DNA of 21,683 bases, taken from the NCBI GenBank assembly GCA_905236495.1, contig CAJOPV010000208.1, positions 1-21,683 of the forward strand, written 5' to 3'. Each line of letters opens with the position of its first letter. The stretch's first letter is position 1. The translations under genes were made by a program, and so were the position numbers. The notes under the pieces were generated by a model that made no database searches, was not told the DNA's origin, and saw nothing but the letters and a program-made list of their open reading frames with translations. The stretch is from an uncultured Christensenellaceae bacterium. Its GTDB lineage: Bacteria > Bacillota > Clostridia > Christensenellales > Aristaeellaceae. Positions 13,553 through 21,609 of this stretch are shown piece by piece.

Positions 13553-15841
13553 ATGGACGTAAAAAAGATCGTGGCCCAAATGACGCTGGAAGAGAAAGCG
13601 AGCCTGTGCAGCGGGGAGGATTTCTGGCACACCAAGGCGGTGGAGCGCCTGGGCGTTCCCGCCTCCATGGTATCTGACGGGCCTCACGGGCTGCGCAAGC
13701 AGGACGATAAGGTGGATCACCTGGGCGTGAACGACTCCATCAAGGCCGTGTGCTTCCCCGCCGGTTGCGCTACCGCCGCGTCTTTTGACCGGGCTTTGGT
13801 GCAGAAGCTGGGGGAAGCGCTGGGGGATGAGTGCCAGCACGAGGGGGTATCCGTGGTGCTGGGCCCGGCGGTGAATATCAAGCGCAGCCCCCTGTGCGGA
13901 CGGAACTTTGAATACTTTTCCGAGGACCCCTACCTGGCTGGGGAAATGGCCTGCGCCCATATCCACGGCGTGCAGAGCCGGAACGTGGGCACCAGCATCA
14001 AGCATTTCGCCTGCAACAGCCAGGAGCATCGGCGGATGAGCAGCTCCTCCCAGGCGGATGAGCGGACCCTTCGGGAAATCTATTTCCCCGCCTTCGAAGC
14101 AGCCGTCAAGCGTGAGCAGCCCTGGACGGTGATGTGCTCCTACAACCGCCTGAACGGCACCTATGCCAGCGAAAACCAATGGCTGCTGACGGATGTGCTG
14201 CGGGATGAATGGGGCTTTCAGGGCTACGTAGTCAGCGACTGGGGCGCGGTATCCGATCGGGTGGCGGGCATCCGGGCCGGGCTGGACTTGGAAATGCCGG
14301 GCTCCATGGGCATCAACGATAAAAAGATCGTGCAGGCCGTGAAGGATGGGAAGCTGGATGAAAAGCTGGTCGATCGGGCCTGCGAACGCATTTTGAATAT
14401 CGTTTATCGCTTCGTGGAAAACAGGAAGCCGGAAACGCCATGGGATAAGGAAGCCCAGCACGCCCTGGCGGCAGATATCGCGGGGGACTGCATGGTGCTG
14501 CTCAAGAACGAAGGCGATCTGCTGCCCCTTGACAAGGACGCGGACGTGGCCTTTATCGGCGAGTTTGCCTTATCTCCCCGGTTCCAGGGCGGCGGCAGCA
14601 GCCATATCAACAGCTTTAAGATCACCTCCGCCCTGGAGGCGGCGAAGGACGCGGGTTTGCGCGTGACCTACGAACCGGGGTACAGCGTGAAGGATGATGA
14701 AGCCACCGACGAAATGATCGAAAAGGCTGTCGCGGCGGCGAAGGGGGCCAAGGCGGCGGTGGTGTTCGCCGGGCTTCCCGATTCCTATGAATCCGAGGGC
14801 TACGACCGCGCCCATATGCGGATGCCCGACTGCCAGAACAGGGTCATCGAAGCCGTGGCGAAGGCCAACCCCAACACCGTGGTGGTGCTGCACAACGGCT
14901 CCCCTGTGGAAATGCCCTGGATCGGCAAGGTCCGCGCCGTGCTGGAAACCTACCTGGGCGGTCAGGCGGTGGGCCTGGCGGAGGTGCGGGTGCTCTTTGG
15001 CGATGTGAACCCCTCCGGGCACCTGGCGGAGACCTTCCCCCTGAAATTGCAGGATAACCCCTCTTACCTCTATTACCTGGGAGAAGGAAACGTAACGGAA
15101 TACCGGGAAGGGGTGTTCGTAGGCTATCGCTACTACGATAAAAAGGATATGGACGTGCTCTTCCCCTTTGGGCATGGGCTTTCCTATACCACCTTTGCCT
15201 ATGAAAACCTGCGGCTGGACCTTGGAAAAACTCTCCTGGAGAATGGCGACACGGTGAAGGTGACCGTGACGGTGAAAAACACCGGCAAGCGCTTTGGCAA
15301 GGCGGCGGCGCAGCTGTACGTAGGCGCTTTGAACGCCGATCCCATCCGCCCGGTGCGGGAATTGAAGGGCTTTGAAAAGGTGGCCCTGAACCCCGGGGAG
15401 AGCAGGGAGGTATCCTTCACCCTGGATAAGCGGGCCTTCGCCATGTGGAACAGCGAAATCCACGATTGGTACGTGCCCCAAGGGCAGTATGCCATCGAAG
15501 TGGGCGATTCCTCCCGCCATCTGCCGCTGAGGACGGAAATCACCCTGGGCGACGCCCGGGAGCTGCCTCGGCACTACGATATGAACAGCATCTTCATGGA
15601 TCTGATGGCGGACCCCAAGGCCAGGGCGCTGCTGAAACCGTTGATGGAGGAATCCAGCCGGAAATTCTCCGGCGACCAGGCCGAGGGGGAAACAGAGGCC
15701 GCCAAGGAAGCCGTCAGCGAGGCCATGGGAGAGGCCATGATGCGCTATATGCCCCTTCGTGCCCTGATCAGCTTTGGCGCGGACGAGGGGACCGCCTCGA
15801 AGCTGGAGGAGATCATCCGGCAATTGAACGGCATGTCATAA
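13553..15841 (+). CDS. GH3 beta-glucosidase (cytoplasmic)
   Basis: This 762-residue family 3 glycoside hydrolase removes terminal glucose from beta-gluco-oligosaccharides. The catalytic barrel covers about 1-290, with VSDGPHGLRKQ (40-50), GRNFEYFSEDPYLAGE (116-131), SIKHFACNSQEHRR (148-161) and the nucleophile Asp229 in VVSDWGAV (226-233). The second domain (about 310-550) holds SYESEGYDRAHMRMP (411-425), with Glu413 or Glu415 the likely acid/base, and PFGHGLSYT (538-546). A fibronectin-III-like domain follows (about 565-655), then a tail of about 100 residues with amphipathic helices. There is no signal peptide, so it acts on imported sugars. The ATG at 13553 follows AAAAGGAG. By recall, the Listeria 1,2-beta-oligoglucan phosphorylase locus also pairs a GH3 enzyme with a binding protein; linkage preference here is inferred only. 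Confidence 0.95.
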   Translation: MDVKKIVAQMTLEEKASLCSGEDFWHTKAVERLGVPASMVSDGPHGLRKQDDKVDHLGVNDSIKAVCFPAGCATAASFDRALVQKLGEALGDECQHEGVSVVLGPAVNIKRSPLCGRNFEYFSEDPYLAGEMACAHIHGVQSRNVGTSIKHFACNSQEHRRMSSSSQADERTLREIYFPAFEAAVKREQPWTVMCSYNRLNGTYASENQWLLTDVLRDEWGFQGYVVSDWGAVSDRVAGIRAGLDLEMPGSMGINDKKIVQAVKDGKLDEKLVDRACERILNIVYRFVENRKPETPWDKEAQHALAADIAGDCMVLLKNEGDLLPLDKDADVAFIGEFALSPRFQGGGSSHINSFKITSALEAAKDAGLRVTYEPGYSVKDDEATDEMIEKAVAAAKGAKAAVVFAGLPDSYESEGYDRAHMRMPDCQNRVIEAVAKANPNTVVVLHNGSPVEMPWIGKVRAVLETYLGGQAVGLAEVRVLFGDVNPSGHLAETFPLKLQDNPSYLYYLGEGNVTEYREGVFVGYRYYDKKDMDVLFPFGHGLSYTTFAYENLRLDLGKTLLENGDTVKVTVTVKNTGKRFGKAAAQLYVGALNADPIRPVRELKGFEKVALNPGESREVSFTLDKRAFAMWNSEIHDWYVPQGQYAIEVGDSSRHLPLRTEITLGDARELPRHYDMNSIFMDLMADPKARALLKPLMEESSRKFSGDQAEGETEAAKEAVSEAMGEAMMRYMPLRALISFGADEGTASKLEEIIRQLNGMS

Positions 15842-15864
15842 CCAATGAATCAGGAGGGAACAGC

Positions 15865-18309
15865 ATGAAATTCGGACATTTTGACGATCGGGCCCGGGAA
15901 TACGTCATCGAAACGCCCCGCACGCCTTACCCCTGGATCAATTACCTGGGCAGCGAAAACTTCTTTGGCATCATCAGCAATACCGCCGGGGGCTACTGCT
16001 TCTATCGGGATGCCCGGCTCCGGCGCATCACCCGGTACCGCTATAACAACATGCCGGTGGACGACGGCGGGCGGTATTTCTACGTAAAGGACGGGGACGC
16101 CGTATGGAACCCCGGCTGGAAGCCCACCAAGACCGAGCTGGATGAATATGCCTGCCGCCACGGCATGGGCTATACCGTGATTACCGGCAAAAAGAACGGC
16201 CTGAAGGCCAGCCAGCTTTCCTTCGTGCCCCTGGGGGTCAACGCCGAGGTGCACCAGATCACCCTGACGAACGAATCCGACGCGCCTAAGGACGTGATCC
16301 TGACCTCCTTCGTGGAGTTCTGCCTCTGGAACGCCCAGGACGATATGCTGAATTTCCAGCGGAATTTCAACACCGGCGAGGTGGAGATCGAGGGCAGCAC
16401 CATCTATCACAAGACCGAATACCGGGAGCGCCGCAACCACTATTCCTTCTATTCGGTGAATGTGCCGGTGGATGGCTTTGACACCGATATGGAAACCTTC
16501 CTGGGCCTGTACAACGGCTTTGACGCGCCCCAGAGCGTGGTGAACGGCAAAATGGGCAATTCCGTGGCCTCCGGCTGGCAGCCCATCGCCGCCCACCAGA
16601 TCAAGGCGCATTTGAACCCGGGGGAGAGCAAAAAGTATAACTTTGTGCTGGGGTATGTGGAATTGCCCGTTCAGGAAAAATTCTCCGCGCCCGGGATCAT
16701 CAACAAGGCCCCTGCTCACGAGCTAATGAAGAAGCTCACCTCCGATCAGCAGATCGCCGATGCCTTCGACGCCCTGAAGCGGCACTGGGATAACCTGCTT
16801 TCCGCCTATACCCTCACCACCAAGGATGAAAAGCTGGGCCGGATGGTGAATATCTGGAACCCCTATCAGTGCATGGTGACCTTCAATATGAGCCGATCCA
16901 CCTCCATGTTTGAAAGCGGCATCGGCCGGGGCATGGGCTTCCGGGATTCCTCCCAGGATCTGCTGGGCTTCGTGCACCAGATCCCGGAGCGGGCCCGGGA
17001 GCGCATCCTGGATATCGCCGCCACCCAGTTTCGGGACGGCGGCTGCTATCACCAGTTCCAGCCCCTCACCAAGAAGGGCAATAACGATATCGGCGGCGGC
17101 TTCAACGACGATCCCCTGTGGCTTATCGCCGGCACCGCGGCCTATATCAAGGAAACGGGCGATTTTGGCATCCTGGATGAAAAAACGCCCTATGATTGCA
17201 ATCCCGACGACTGGGGCACGCTGATGGAGCATCTGGAGGTATCCTTCGATCACGTCGTCAACAACAAGGGCCCCCACGGCCTGCCGCTGATCGGGCGTGC
17301 GGACTGGAACGACTGCTTGAACCTCAACTGTTTCTCCGATACCCCGGATGAAAGCTTTCAGACCTTCTCCAACCCCAACGCCCCGGACGACCGGGTGGCG
17401 GAATCGGTGCTGATCGCGGGCATGTTCGTCGCCATCGGGCCGGAGCTGGTGGCCTTGGAACGGCGCCGGGGCAACGCTGACAAAGCGGCGGCCTGCCAAC
17501 AGGCCATCGACGAGATGGAGCAGGCCATCCTCACCGCCGGCTGGGATGGGGAATGGTTCGTCCGCGCTTACGACGCCCTGGGAAATAAGGTGGGCAGCCA
17601 CGAGTGCGACGACGGGAAAATCTTCATCGAATCCCAGGGCTACTGCGTCATGGGCGGCGTGGGCGTGAAGGATGGCAAGGCCGAAAAGGCCCTGGCTTCC
17701 GTGGAAAAATGGCTGGAAACGGAGCACGGCATCGTGCTGCTGCAGCCCGCTTATAAGGAGTATCATCTGGAGCTGGGCGAGGTTTCCTCCTACCCGCCGG
17801 GGTATAAGGAGAATGCCGGCATCTTCTGCCACAACAATCCCTGGATCATCGCCGCCGAAACGGTGGTGGGCCACGGCGATCGGGCGTTCAGCCTGTACAA
17901 GAAGATCGCCCCTGCCTACCGGGAGGAAATCAGCGATAAGCATAAGATGGAGCCCTACGTGTATAGCCAGATGATCGCCGGCAAGGACGCCCCGAACTTC
18001 GGGCAGGCTAAGAATTCCTGGCTTACCGGCACCGCCGCCTGGAACTTTTACGTCATCAGCAATTATATCCTGGGCGTGAAGCCCGATTGGGACGGGCTTA
18101 AGATCGATCCCTGCATCCCTCACGATTGGGAGGGCTATCAGGTCAGCCGCCGGTTCCGGGGCGCTGTGTATGCCATCGATATCCAGAATCCCCGTCACGT
18201 GTGCCGGGGCGTCCAATCGGTCACGGTGGATGGCAAGACGATCGAGGGCAATGTGCTGCCCGTGTTCGGCGACGGCAAGACCCATCAGGTTACCGTAGTA
18301 TTGGGATAA
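15865..18309 (+). CDS. cbp: Cellobiose phosphorylase (GH94)
   Basis: This 814-residue cytoplasmic enzyme converts cellobiose and phosphate to alpha-glucose-1-phosphate and glucose, saving ATP relative to hydrolysis. It is nearly co-linear with the C. thermocellum enzyme as I remember it: RTPYPWINYLGSENFF (19-34), SNTAGGYCFYRDARLRRITR (38-57), GIGRGMGFRDSSQDLLGFVH (352-371), GRADWNDCLNLNCF (477-490) with general acid Asp483, and a conserved STYPPGYKENAGIFCHN-like segment near residue 645. The ATG at 15865 follows AGGAGGGA (15852-15859); the open frame continues upstream into the GH3 gene, but that part is not homologous. It lies 23 bp after the GH3 stop and is the last gene of the rightward operon, ending before a strong terminator. 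Confidence 0.97.
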   Translation: MKFGHFDDRAREYVIETPRTPYPWINYLGSENFFGIISNTAGGYCFYRDARLRRITRYRYNNMPVDDGGRYFYVKDGDAVWNPGWKPTKTELDEYACRHGMGYTVITGKKNGLKASQLSFVPLGVNAEVHQITLTNESDAPKDVILTSFVEFCLWNAQDDMLNFQRNFNTGEVEIEGSTIYHKTEYRERRNHYSFYSVNVPVDGFDTDMETFLGLYNGFDAPQSVVNGKMGNSVASGWQPIAAHQIKAHLNPGESKKYNFVLGYVELPVQEKFSAPGIINKAPAHELMKKLTSDQQIADAFDALKRHWDNLLSAYTLTTKDEKLGRMVNIWNPYQCMVTFNMSRSTSMFESGIGRGMGFRDSSQDLLGFVHQIPERARERILDIAATQFRDGGCYHQFQPLTKKGNNDIGGGFNDDPLWLIAGTAAYIKETGDFGILDEKTPYDCNPDDWGTLMEHLEVSFDHVVNNKGPHGLPLIGRADWNDCLNLNCFSDTPDESFQTFSNPNAPDDRVAESVLIAGMFVAIGPELVALERRRGNADKAAACQQAIDEMEQAILTAGWDGEWFVRAYDALGNKVGSHECDDGKIFIESQGYCVMGGVGVKDGKAEKALASVEKWLETEHGIVLLQPAYKEYHLELGEVSSYPPGYKENAGIFCHNNPWIIAAETVVGHGDRAFSLYKKIAPAYREEISDKHKMEPYVYSQMIAGKDAPNFGQAKNSWLTGTAAWNFYVISNYILGVKPDWDGLKIDPCIPHDWEGYQVSRRFRGAVYAIDIQNPRHVCRGVQSVTVDGKTIEGNVLPVFGDGKTHQVTVVLG

Positions 18310-18442
18310 TTGAGGGCTCTCCGCTTCCAGCCTTCAGCCCAGGGTCCATCGGGCCCCGGGCCTCTTTCTGCGGAACAGACAGGTCTTAAAAAGCAAAGCG
18401 TGCGCCGCTGCCGTTTTGCCACACCGAAAAAACGAAAAAATT
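18310..18442. other. Intergenic stretch after cellobiose phosphorylase
   Basis: No gene is seen. The first half is GC-rich and can form a small hairpin (GGGTCC 18342-18347 with GGGCCC 18351-18356, one G-U pair) followed by a CTCTTT run, possibly a leaky first stop. The second half holds only A-rich sequence leading into the main terminator. Confidence 0.4.
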
Positions 18443-18480
18443 GGAGGAGAAAGAGCGCTTTCTCCTCCGATTCTTTTTTT
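18443..18480. terminator. Strong terminator of the beta-glucoside operon
   Basis: GGAGGAGAAAG (18443-18453) pairs perfectly with CTTTCTCCTCC (18458-18468) around AGCG, followed by GATTC and seven T (18474-18480). On the minus strand the stem is followed by a T-run as well (A-run at 18435-18440), so it may also stop readthrough from the PAP2 gene. Confidence 0.88.
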
Positions 18481-18575
18481 CCGTTCTCCGATGCAAAGGA
18501 TCTTTCTGCCGTTTTCTTAACTACCGGGCGGAAACTCTTCATACTTTTCTTATTGTATGTTCGCCAGGACGGGAT

Positions 18576-18626
18576 GCAAGGGCGGAACTCCCTTGCCATG
18601 GGTCAAGGGGCCGCGGAAGCCCCTTG
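18576..18626. repeat. Tandem similar palindromes at the 3' end of the PAP2 gene
   Basis: GCAAGGG/CCCTTGC (18576-18582 with 18590-18596) and CAAGGGGC/GCCCCTTG (18604-18611 with 18619-18626) are two GC-rich hairpins of the same theme (CAAGGG, short loop with CGGAA, CCCTTG) about 20 bp apart. The second lies inside the last codons of the PAP2 gene. They look like copies of a dispersed palindromic repeat rather than a normal terminator, since neither is followed by T on the minus strand. Confidence 0.55.
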
Positions 18627-19265
18627 CAGTTTATCCAAGATCACAGAGAAAATCCCCAGCAGCGCGGCGCTGATGAGCACGCCGCCGATGATATCCGTCA
18701 GCCAATGCACGCCGGAAAGCAGGCGGCAGATCACCGCCGCGCCTACCAGCACCCAGCAAACGCCCTGCAAAATGCGGCGGGTATCGAAGGCCTTTACGTA
18801 CTTGCCTGCCACCAGGGCGGCGCTGCCCAGGATGCCGCAGAACAGCATGGTATGGGAGGAGGGGAAGGAGGCTTCCGGCGCCGCGTCGCCGGGCATGACG
18901 ACGGGGCGGTAATTGACGATGAATTTTTCAAAGAAAACGTAGAGCACCGCCAGCGCCACGTACAGGCCGCCCAGGGCCAGGATGCTCTTATCCACCTGCA
19001 GAAGGCTCCGGCGCTGGATCAACTGGGTGAGGCCCAGCAGGGCGAAGCACACCGCCACGAAGATGGCGGCGATGCCCAGCCATTCGGTGAGATCATAGAG
19101 GAAAAAATGCGTGCCGGTGAGGCTATGGAAAGCCTCGTTCAGCTTGGACAGGCCTACCTTGGTGCCCGCCGGGCCGATGGCGGATACGTCAACGGTGCGC
19201 AGCGCCAGGATCAGCAGCAGAAACAGCGCCCCTGCCGCCGCGGAAAAAACCAGCTTCTTCTTCAT
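18603..19265 (-). CDS. PAP2-family membrane phosphatase
   Basis: This integral membrane protein of 220 residues has about six spans and belongs to the type 2 phosphatidic acid phosphatase superfamily, which dephosphorylates lipid phosphates such as phosphatidate or undecaprenyl pyrophosphate. The three catalytic motifs are visible: FIVNYRP (115-121) for motif 1, FPSSHT (134-139) for motif 2, with His138 acting in the reaction, and CRLLSGVHWLTD (180-191) for motif 3 with nucleophile His187. The lysine of motif 1 (K, six residues, RP) is not in register: Glu113 holds the position and Lys114 is one residue off, and Arg181 follows Cys rather than Ser. The ATG at 19265 has AAGGAAGGG upstream and its own promoter. 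The final residues (QGASAAP) are encoded in a palindromic repeat. Substrate is unassigned. Confidence 0.9.
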   Translation of the reverse strand: MKKKLVFSAAAGALFLLLILALRTVDVSAIGPAGTKVGLSKLNEAFHSLTGTHFFLYDLTEWLGIAAIFVAVCFALLGLTQLIQRRSLLQVDKSILALGGLYVALAVLYVFFEKFIVNYRPVVMPGDAAPEASFPSSHTMLFCGILGSAALVAGKYVKAFDTRRILQGVCWVLVGAAVICRLLSGVHWLTDIIGGVLISAALLGIFSVILDKLQGASAAP

Positions 19266-19312
19266 GGATGTCCCTTCCTTTCCCTCAGGTGGCGGCCCGT
19301 GCCGCGTATCTC

Positions 19313-19341
19313 ATTATACAGCCAACGGCGCCATCGCGCAA
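19313..19341 (-). promoter_or_regulatory. Promoter of the PAP2 gene
   Basis: On the minus strand TTGCGC (19336-19341) and a perfect TATAAT (19313-19318) are 17 bp apart. The -35 lies just downstream of the YitT-family gene stop codon. The leader is about 40 nt. Confidence 0.65.
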
Positions 19342-19345
19342 GCGC

Positions 19346-20212
19346 TTATTCTCCGCCCAGGGACTCGAAGCCTTCGCCCAGGGTCTCGTGAGTGTCGGTA
19401 ATGAAAACAAAGGATTTTTCATCCTCCTCCCGCACGATGCGCTTGAGGGGCAATACCTCCGCCCTCGTCACCACGCTGATGATCACCATGCGGCTTTCTC
19501 CGCTGAACGCCCCCAGGGCCGGGATCAGGGTGGCTCCCCGATCCAGTTCCCGCATGATGCGGCCCGATACCGCGTCCGATTTCTTGGTGATGATGAAGCA
19601 GGCCTTGGCGCTGCCCATACCCGCCAGCACCAGGTCCACCGCCTTGGCGGTGACGAAAATACAGATCAGGGCGTACAGGGCGGCCCGGGCGCTCATGGTG
19701 AAGGCGGCGCAGAGGATCACGGCGCAGTCGATAGCGAAGAGGAACGCCCCCACCGTCACGATGGGGAAGCGCTTGTGCACCATCCGGGCCACCATATCCG
19801 ATCCGCCGGTGGTGGCCCCGCCCCGCATGATGAGCCCCAGGCCCAGGCCCAGCGCCAGCGCGCCATACACCGTGCCCAGCAGGATATCGTCCGTCAGCGG
19901 CGGCACCTGAAAAAGATCAATGAACGCGGAAAAGAGCAGCGTGGCTATCAGCGATCGGAACACGAACACCCGCCCCATGGCCTTCCAGCCGATGAGGAAC
20001 AGGGGCAGGTTCAATACCATGCTGGTGACGCCCACGGGCCAGCCCCATAGATAATTCAAGATGGTGGCGATGCCGGTGAGGCCCCCGGGCGCGATATTGT
20101 TTGGCACCAGGAACAAAGGGTACGCCGCCCCGCCGATGATGCAGCCCAGCACGATCTGGGCGTAGGCGATCAAACGCTCCCGGTTTCCCTTCGCTTTTAG
20201 AAAAGACGTCAA
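19346..20212 (-). CDS. YitT-family membrane protein with C-terminal DUF2179
   Basis: This 288-residue membrane protein belongs to the YitT/YvjA/YebE-like family, widespread in Firmicutes and without an established biochemical role. Five or six spans occupy residues about 15-200. PNNIAPGGLTGIATIL (37-52) and GGATTGGSDMVA (131-142) are the two conserved glycine-rich motifs of the family. Residues about 203-280 form the soluble DUF2179 domain (KACFIITKKSDAVSGRIM, then SVVTRAEVLPLKRIV). The start is TTG at 20212, supported by GGAGGGGG 10 nt upstream; no ATG occurs before the third membrane span, so a non-ATG start is needed. It is transcribed from its own promoter downstream of the glyA terminator. 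Confidence 0.9.
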   Translation of the reverse strand: MTSFLKAKGNRERLIAYAQIVLGCIIGGAAYPLFLVPNNIAPGGLTGIATILNYLWGWPVGVTSMVLNLPLFLIGWKAMGRVFVFRSLIATLLFSAFIDLFQVPPLTDDILLGTVYGALALGLGLGLIMRGGATTGGSDMVARMVHKRFPIVTVGAFLFAIDCAVILCAAFTMSARAALYALICIFVTAKAVDLVLAGMGSAKACFIITKKSDAVSGRIMRELDRGATLIPALGAFSGESRMVIISVVTRAEVLPLKRIVREEDEKSFVFITDTHETLGEGFESLGGE

Positions 20213-20234
20213 AAAAGAAGCACCCCCTCCGAGG

Positions 20235-20262
20235 ATTGTACGAAAATTGTATTCTTTGTTAA
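20235..20262 (-). promoter_or_regulatory. Promoter of the YitT-family gene
   Basis: On the minus strand TTAACA (20257-20262) and TACAAT (20235-20240) are 16 bp apart, each matching consensus at five of six positions. The start is expected near 20228, a leader of about 16 nt before the TTG at 20212. Confidence 0.65.
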
Positions 20263-20284
20263 AACGGGTTTTTCCTGCTTGCCC

Positions 20285-20325
20285 AAAAACATTTTCGGGC
20301 GGGAGAGGCTTGTCTCCCGCCCGAA
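20285..20325 (-). terminator. Terminator of glyA
   Basis: TTCGGGCGGGAGA (20294-20306) pairs perfectly with TCTCCCGCCCGAA (20313-20325) around a 6-nt loop. In the minus-strand direction it is followed by AATG and then five T (20285-20289). It starts 15 bp after the glyA stop codon. Confidence 0.85.
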
Positions 20326-20339
20326 GAATATTCCTTGGT

Positions 20340-21575
20340 TCAATAAAGCGGATACCGGGCCGTCAGCTCGGCAACCCCGGCCTTCACGGCGGACACGGCG
20401 GCCTCGCCCTGGCTCAGGATCAGGGCGATCCATCCGGCGATCTGCTCCATTTCCCGCTCCTTGAAGCCCCGGGTGGTGACGGCGGGGGTGCCGATGCGGA
20501 TGCCGCTGGTCTCGGCTGGCTTGCGCTGATCCCGGGGCACCATGTTTTTGTTCACGGTGATATTGGCCTGGCCCAGCCAGGTTTCCAGATCCTTGCCCGT
20601 GACGGGGGTATCGCACAGGTCCAGGAGCAAAAGATGATTGTCCGTGCCGCCGGATACCATGCGCACGCCCTTTTCCCGGAGGGCGTTTTCCAGCGCCTTG
20701 GCGTTTTTCACGATCTGGCGCTGATAATCCTTAAATTCCGGCTTCAGCGCCTCGCCCAGGCACACCGCCTTGGCGGCGATGACGTGCTCCAGGGGCCCGC
20801 CCTGGATGCCGGGAAAAATGGCCTTGTCAATGGCCTTCTGGTATTGCTCTTTGCACAGGATCATGCCGCCCCGGGGGCCCCGGAGGGTCTTATGGGTGGT
20901 GGTGGTGACGATATCGGCGCAGGGCACGGGGGAGGGATGGCACCCCGCCGCTACCAGCCCGGCGATATGGGCCATATCCACCATGAGCAGCGCCCCCACG
21001 TCGTCGGCGATCTTACGGAAGGCGGCGAAATCCAATTCCCTTGGATAGGCACTGGCCCCCGCCACGATCATCTTGGGCCTGCAGGCCCGGGCGATTTTCA
21101 GCACTTCGTCATAATTGATTTTTTCCGTTTCCGCGTCCAGGCCGTAGGCCTCGAAATGATAATACTTGCCGGACAGGTTAACGGGGCTGCCGTGGGTCAG
21201 GTGCCCGCCGTTGTTCAGGCTCATGCCCAATACCGTATCGCCGGGGTTCAGCAGGGCGAAATAAACCGCCGTATTGGCCTGGCTGCCGCTGTGGGGCTGC
21301 ACGTTGGCGTGCTCCGCCCCGAAGAGCTTTTTGGCCCGCTCCCTGGCGATGTCCTCCACCACGTCCACATACTGACAGCCGCCGTAGTACCGCTTGCCCG
21401 GATAGCCTTCGGCGTATTTATTGGTGAGCGGGCTGCCCATGGCGGCCATGACGGCGGGGCTGACAAAGTTTTCGGATGCGATCAATTCGATGTGCGCTTC
21501 CTGCCGGGCGCATTCGGCCTCCATGCAGCGGGCGATCTCCGGGTCCTGATTGAGTACGGGGGGCAGCTGCCACAT
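20340..21575 (-). CDS. glyA: Serine hydroxymethyltransferase
   Basis: This cytoplasmic, PLP-dependent enzyme of 411 residues interconverts serine plus tetrahydrofolate with glycine plus 5,10-methylene-tetrahydrofolate, the main source of one-carbon units. It is full length for the bacterial family. Hallmarks are LIASENFVSPAV (31-42), NKYAEGYPGKRYYGGCQYVD (52-71), SGSQANTAVY (96-105), VDMAHIAGLVAAG (199-211), the PLP-lysine motif TTTTHKTLRGPRGG with Lys229 (224-237), and GIRIGTPAVTTRG (358-370). The ATG at 21575 follows AAGGAGGA (21585-21592). The gene starts about 35 bp downstream of the end of the SRP RNA on the same strand, so the two may share a transcript. Confidence 0.98.
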   Translation of the reverse strand: MWQLPPVLNQDPEIARCMEAECARQEAHIELIASENFVSPAVMAAMGSPLTNKYAEGYPGKRYYGGCQYVDVVEDIARERAKKLFGAEHANVQPHSGSQANTAVYFALLNPGDTVLGMSLNNGGHLTHGSPVNLSGKYYHFEAYGLDAETEKINYDEVLKIARACRPKMIVAGASAYPRELDFAAFRKIADDVGALLMVDMAHIAGLVAAGCHPSPVPCADIVTTTTHKTLRGPRGGMILCKEQYQKAIDKAIFPGIQGGPLEHVIAAKAVCLGEALKPEFKDYQRQIVKNAKALENALREKGVRMVSGGTDNHLLLLDLCDTPVTGKDLETWLGQANITVNKNMVPRDQRKPAETSGIRIGTPAVTTRGFKEREMEQIAGWIALILSQGEAAVSAVKAGVAELTARYPLY

Positions 21576-21609
21576 AAACGGTGATCCTCCTTACAGAAAT
21601 ACCGCGTAT

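Noticed and set aside
14570..15823. Minus-strand open frame opposite the GH3 gene
   Set aside because: Antisense shadow of a well-supported gene, with no start signals.
15445..15864. N-terminal extension of cellobiose phosphorylase in the same frame
   Set aside because: It overlaps the GH3 gene in another frame, has R/G/P-rich shadow composition, and the ATG at 15865 has a strong binding site and matches the known N-terminus.
16723..18285. Minus-strand open frame opposite cellobiose phosphorylase
   Set aside because: Antisense of a nearly invariant enzyme; the translation shows no family features.
20247..21584. Long plus-strand open frame opposite glyA
   Set aside because: glyA on the minus strand is full length with every catalytic motif; the plus frame has no recognisable domain and crosses the glyA terminator.
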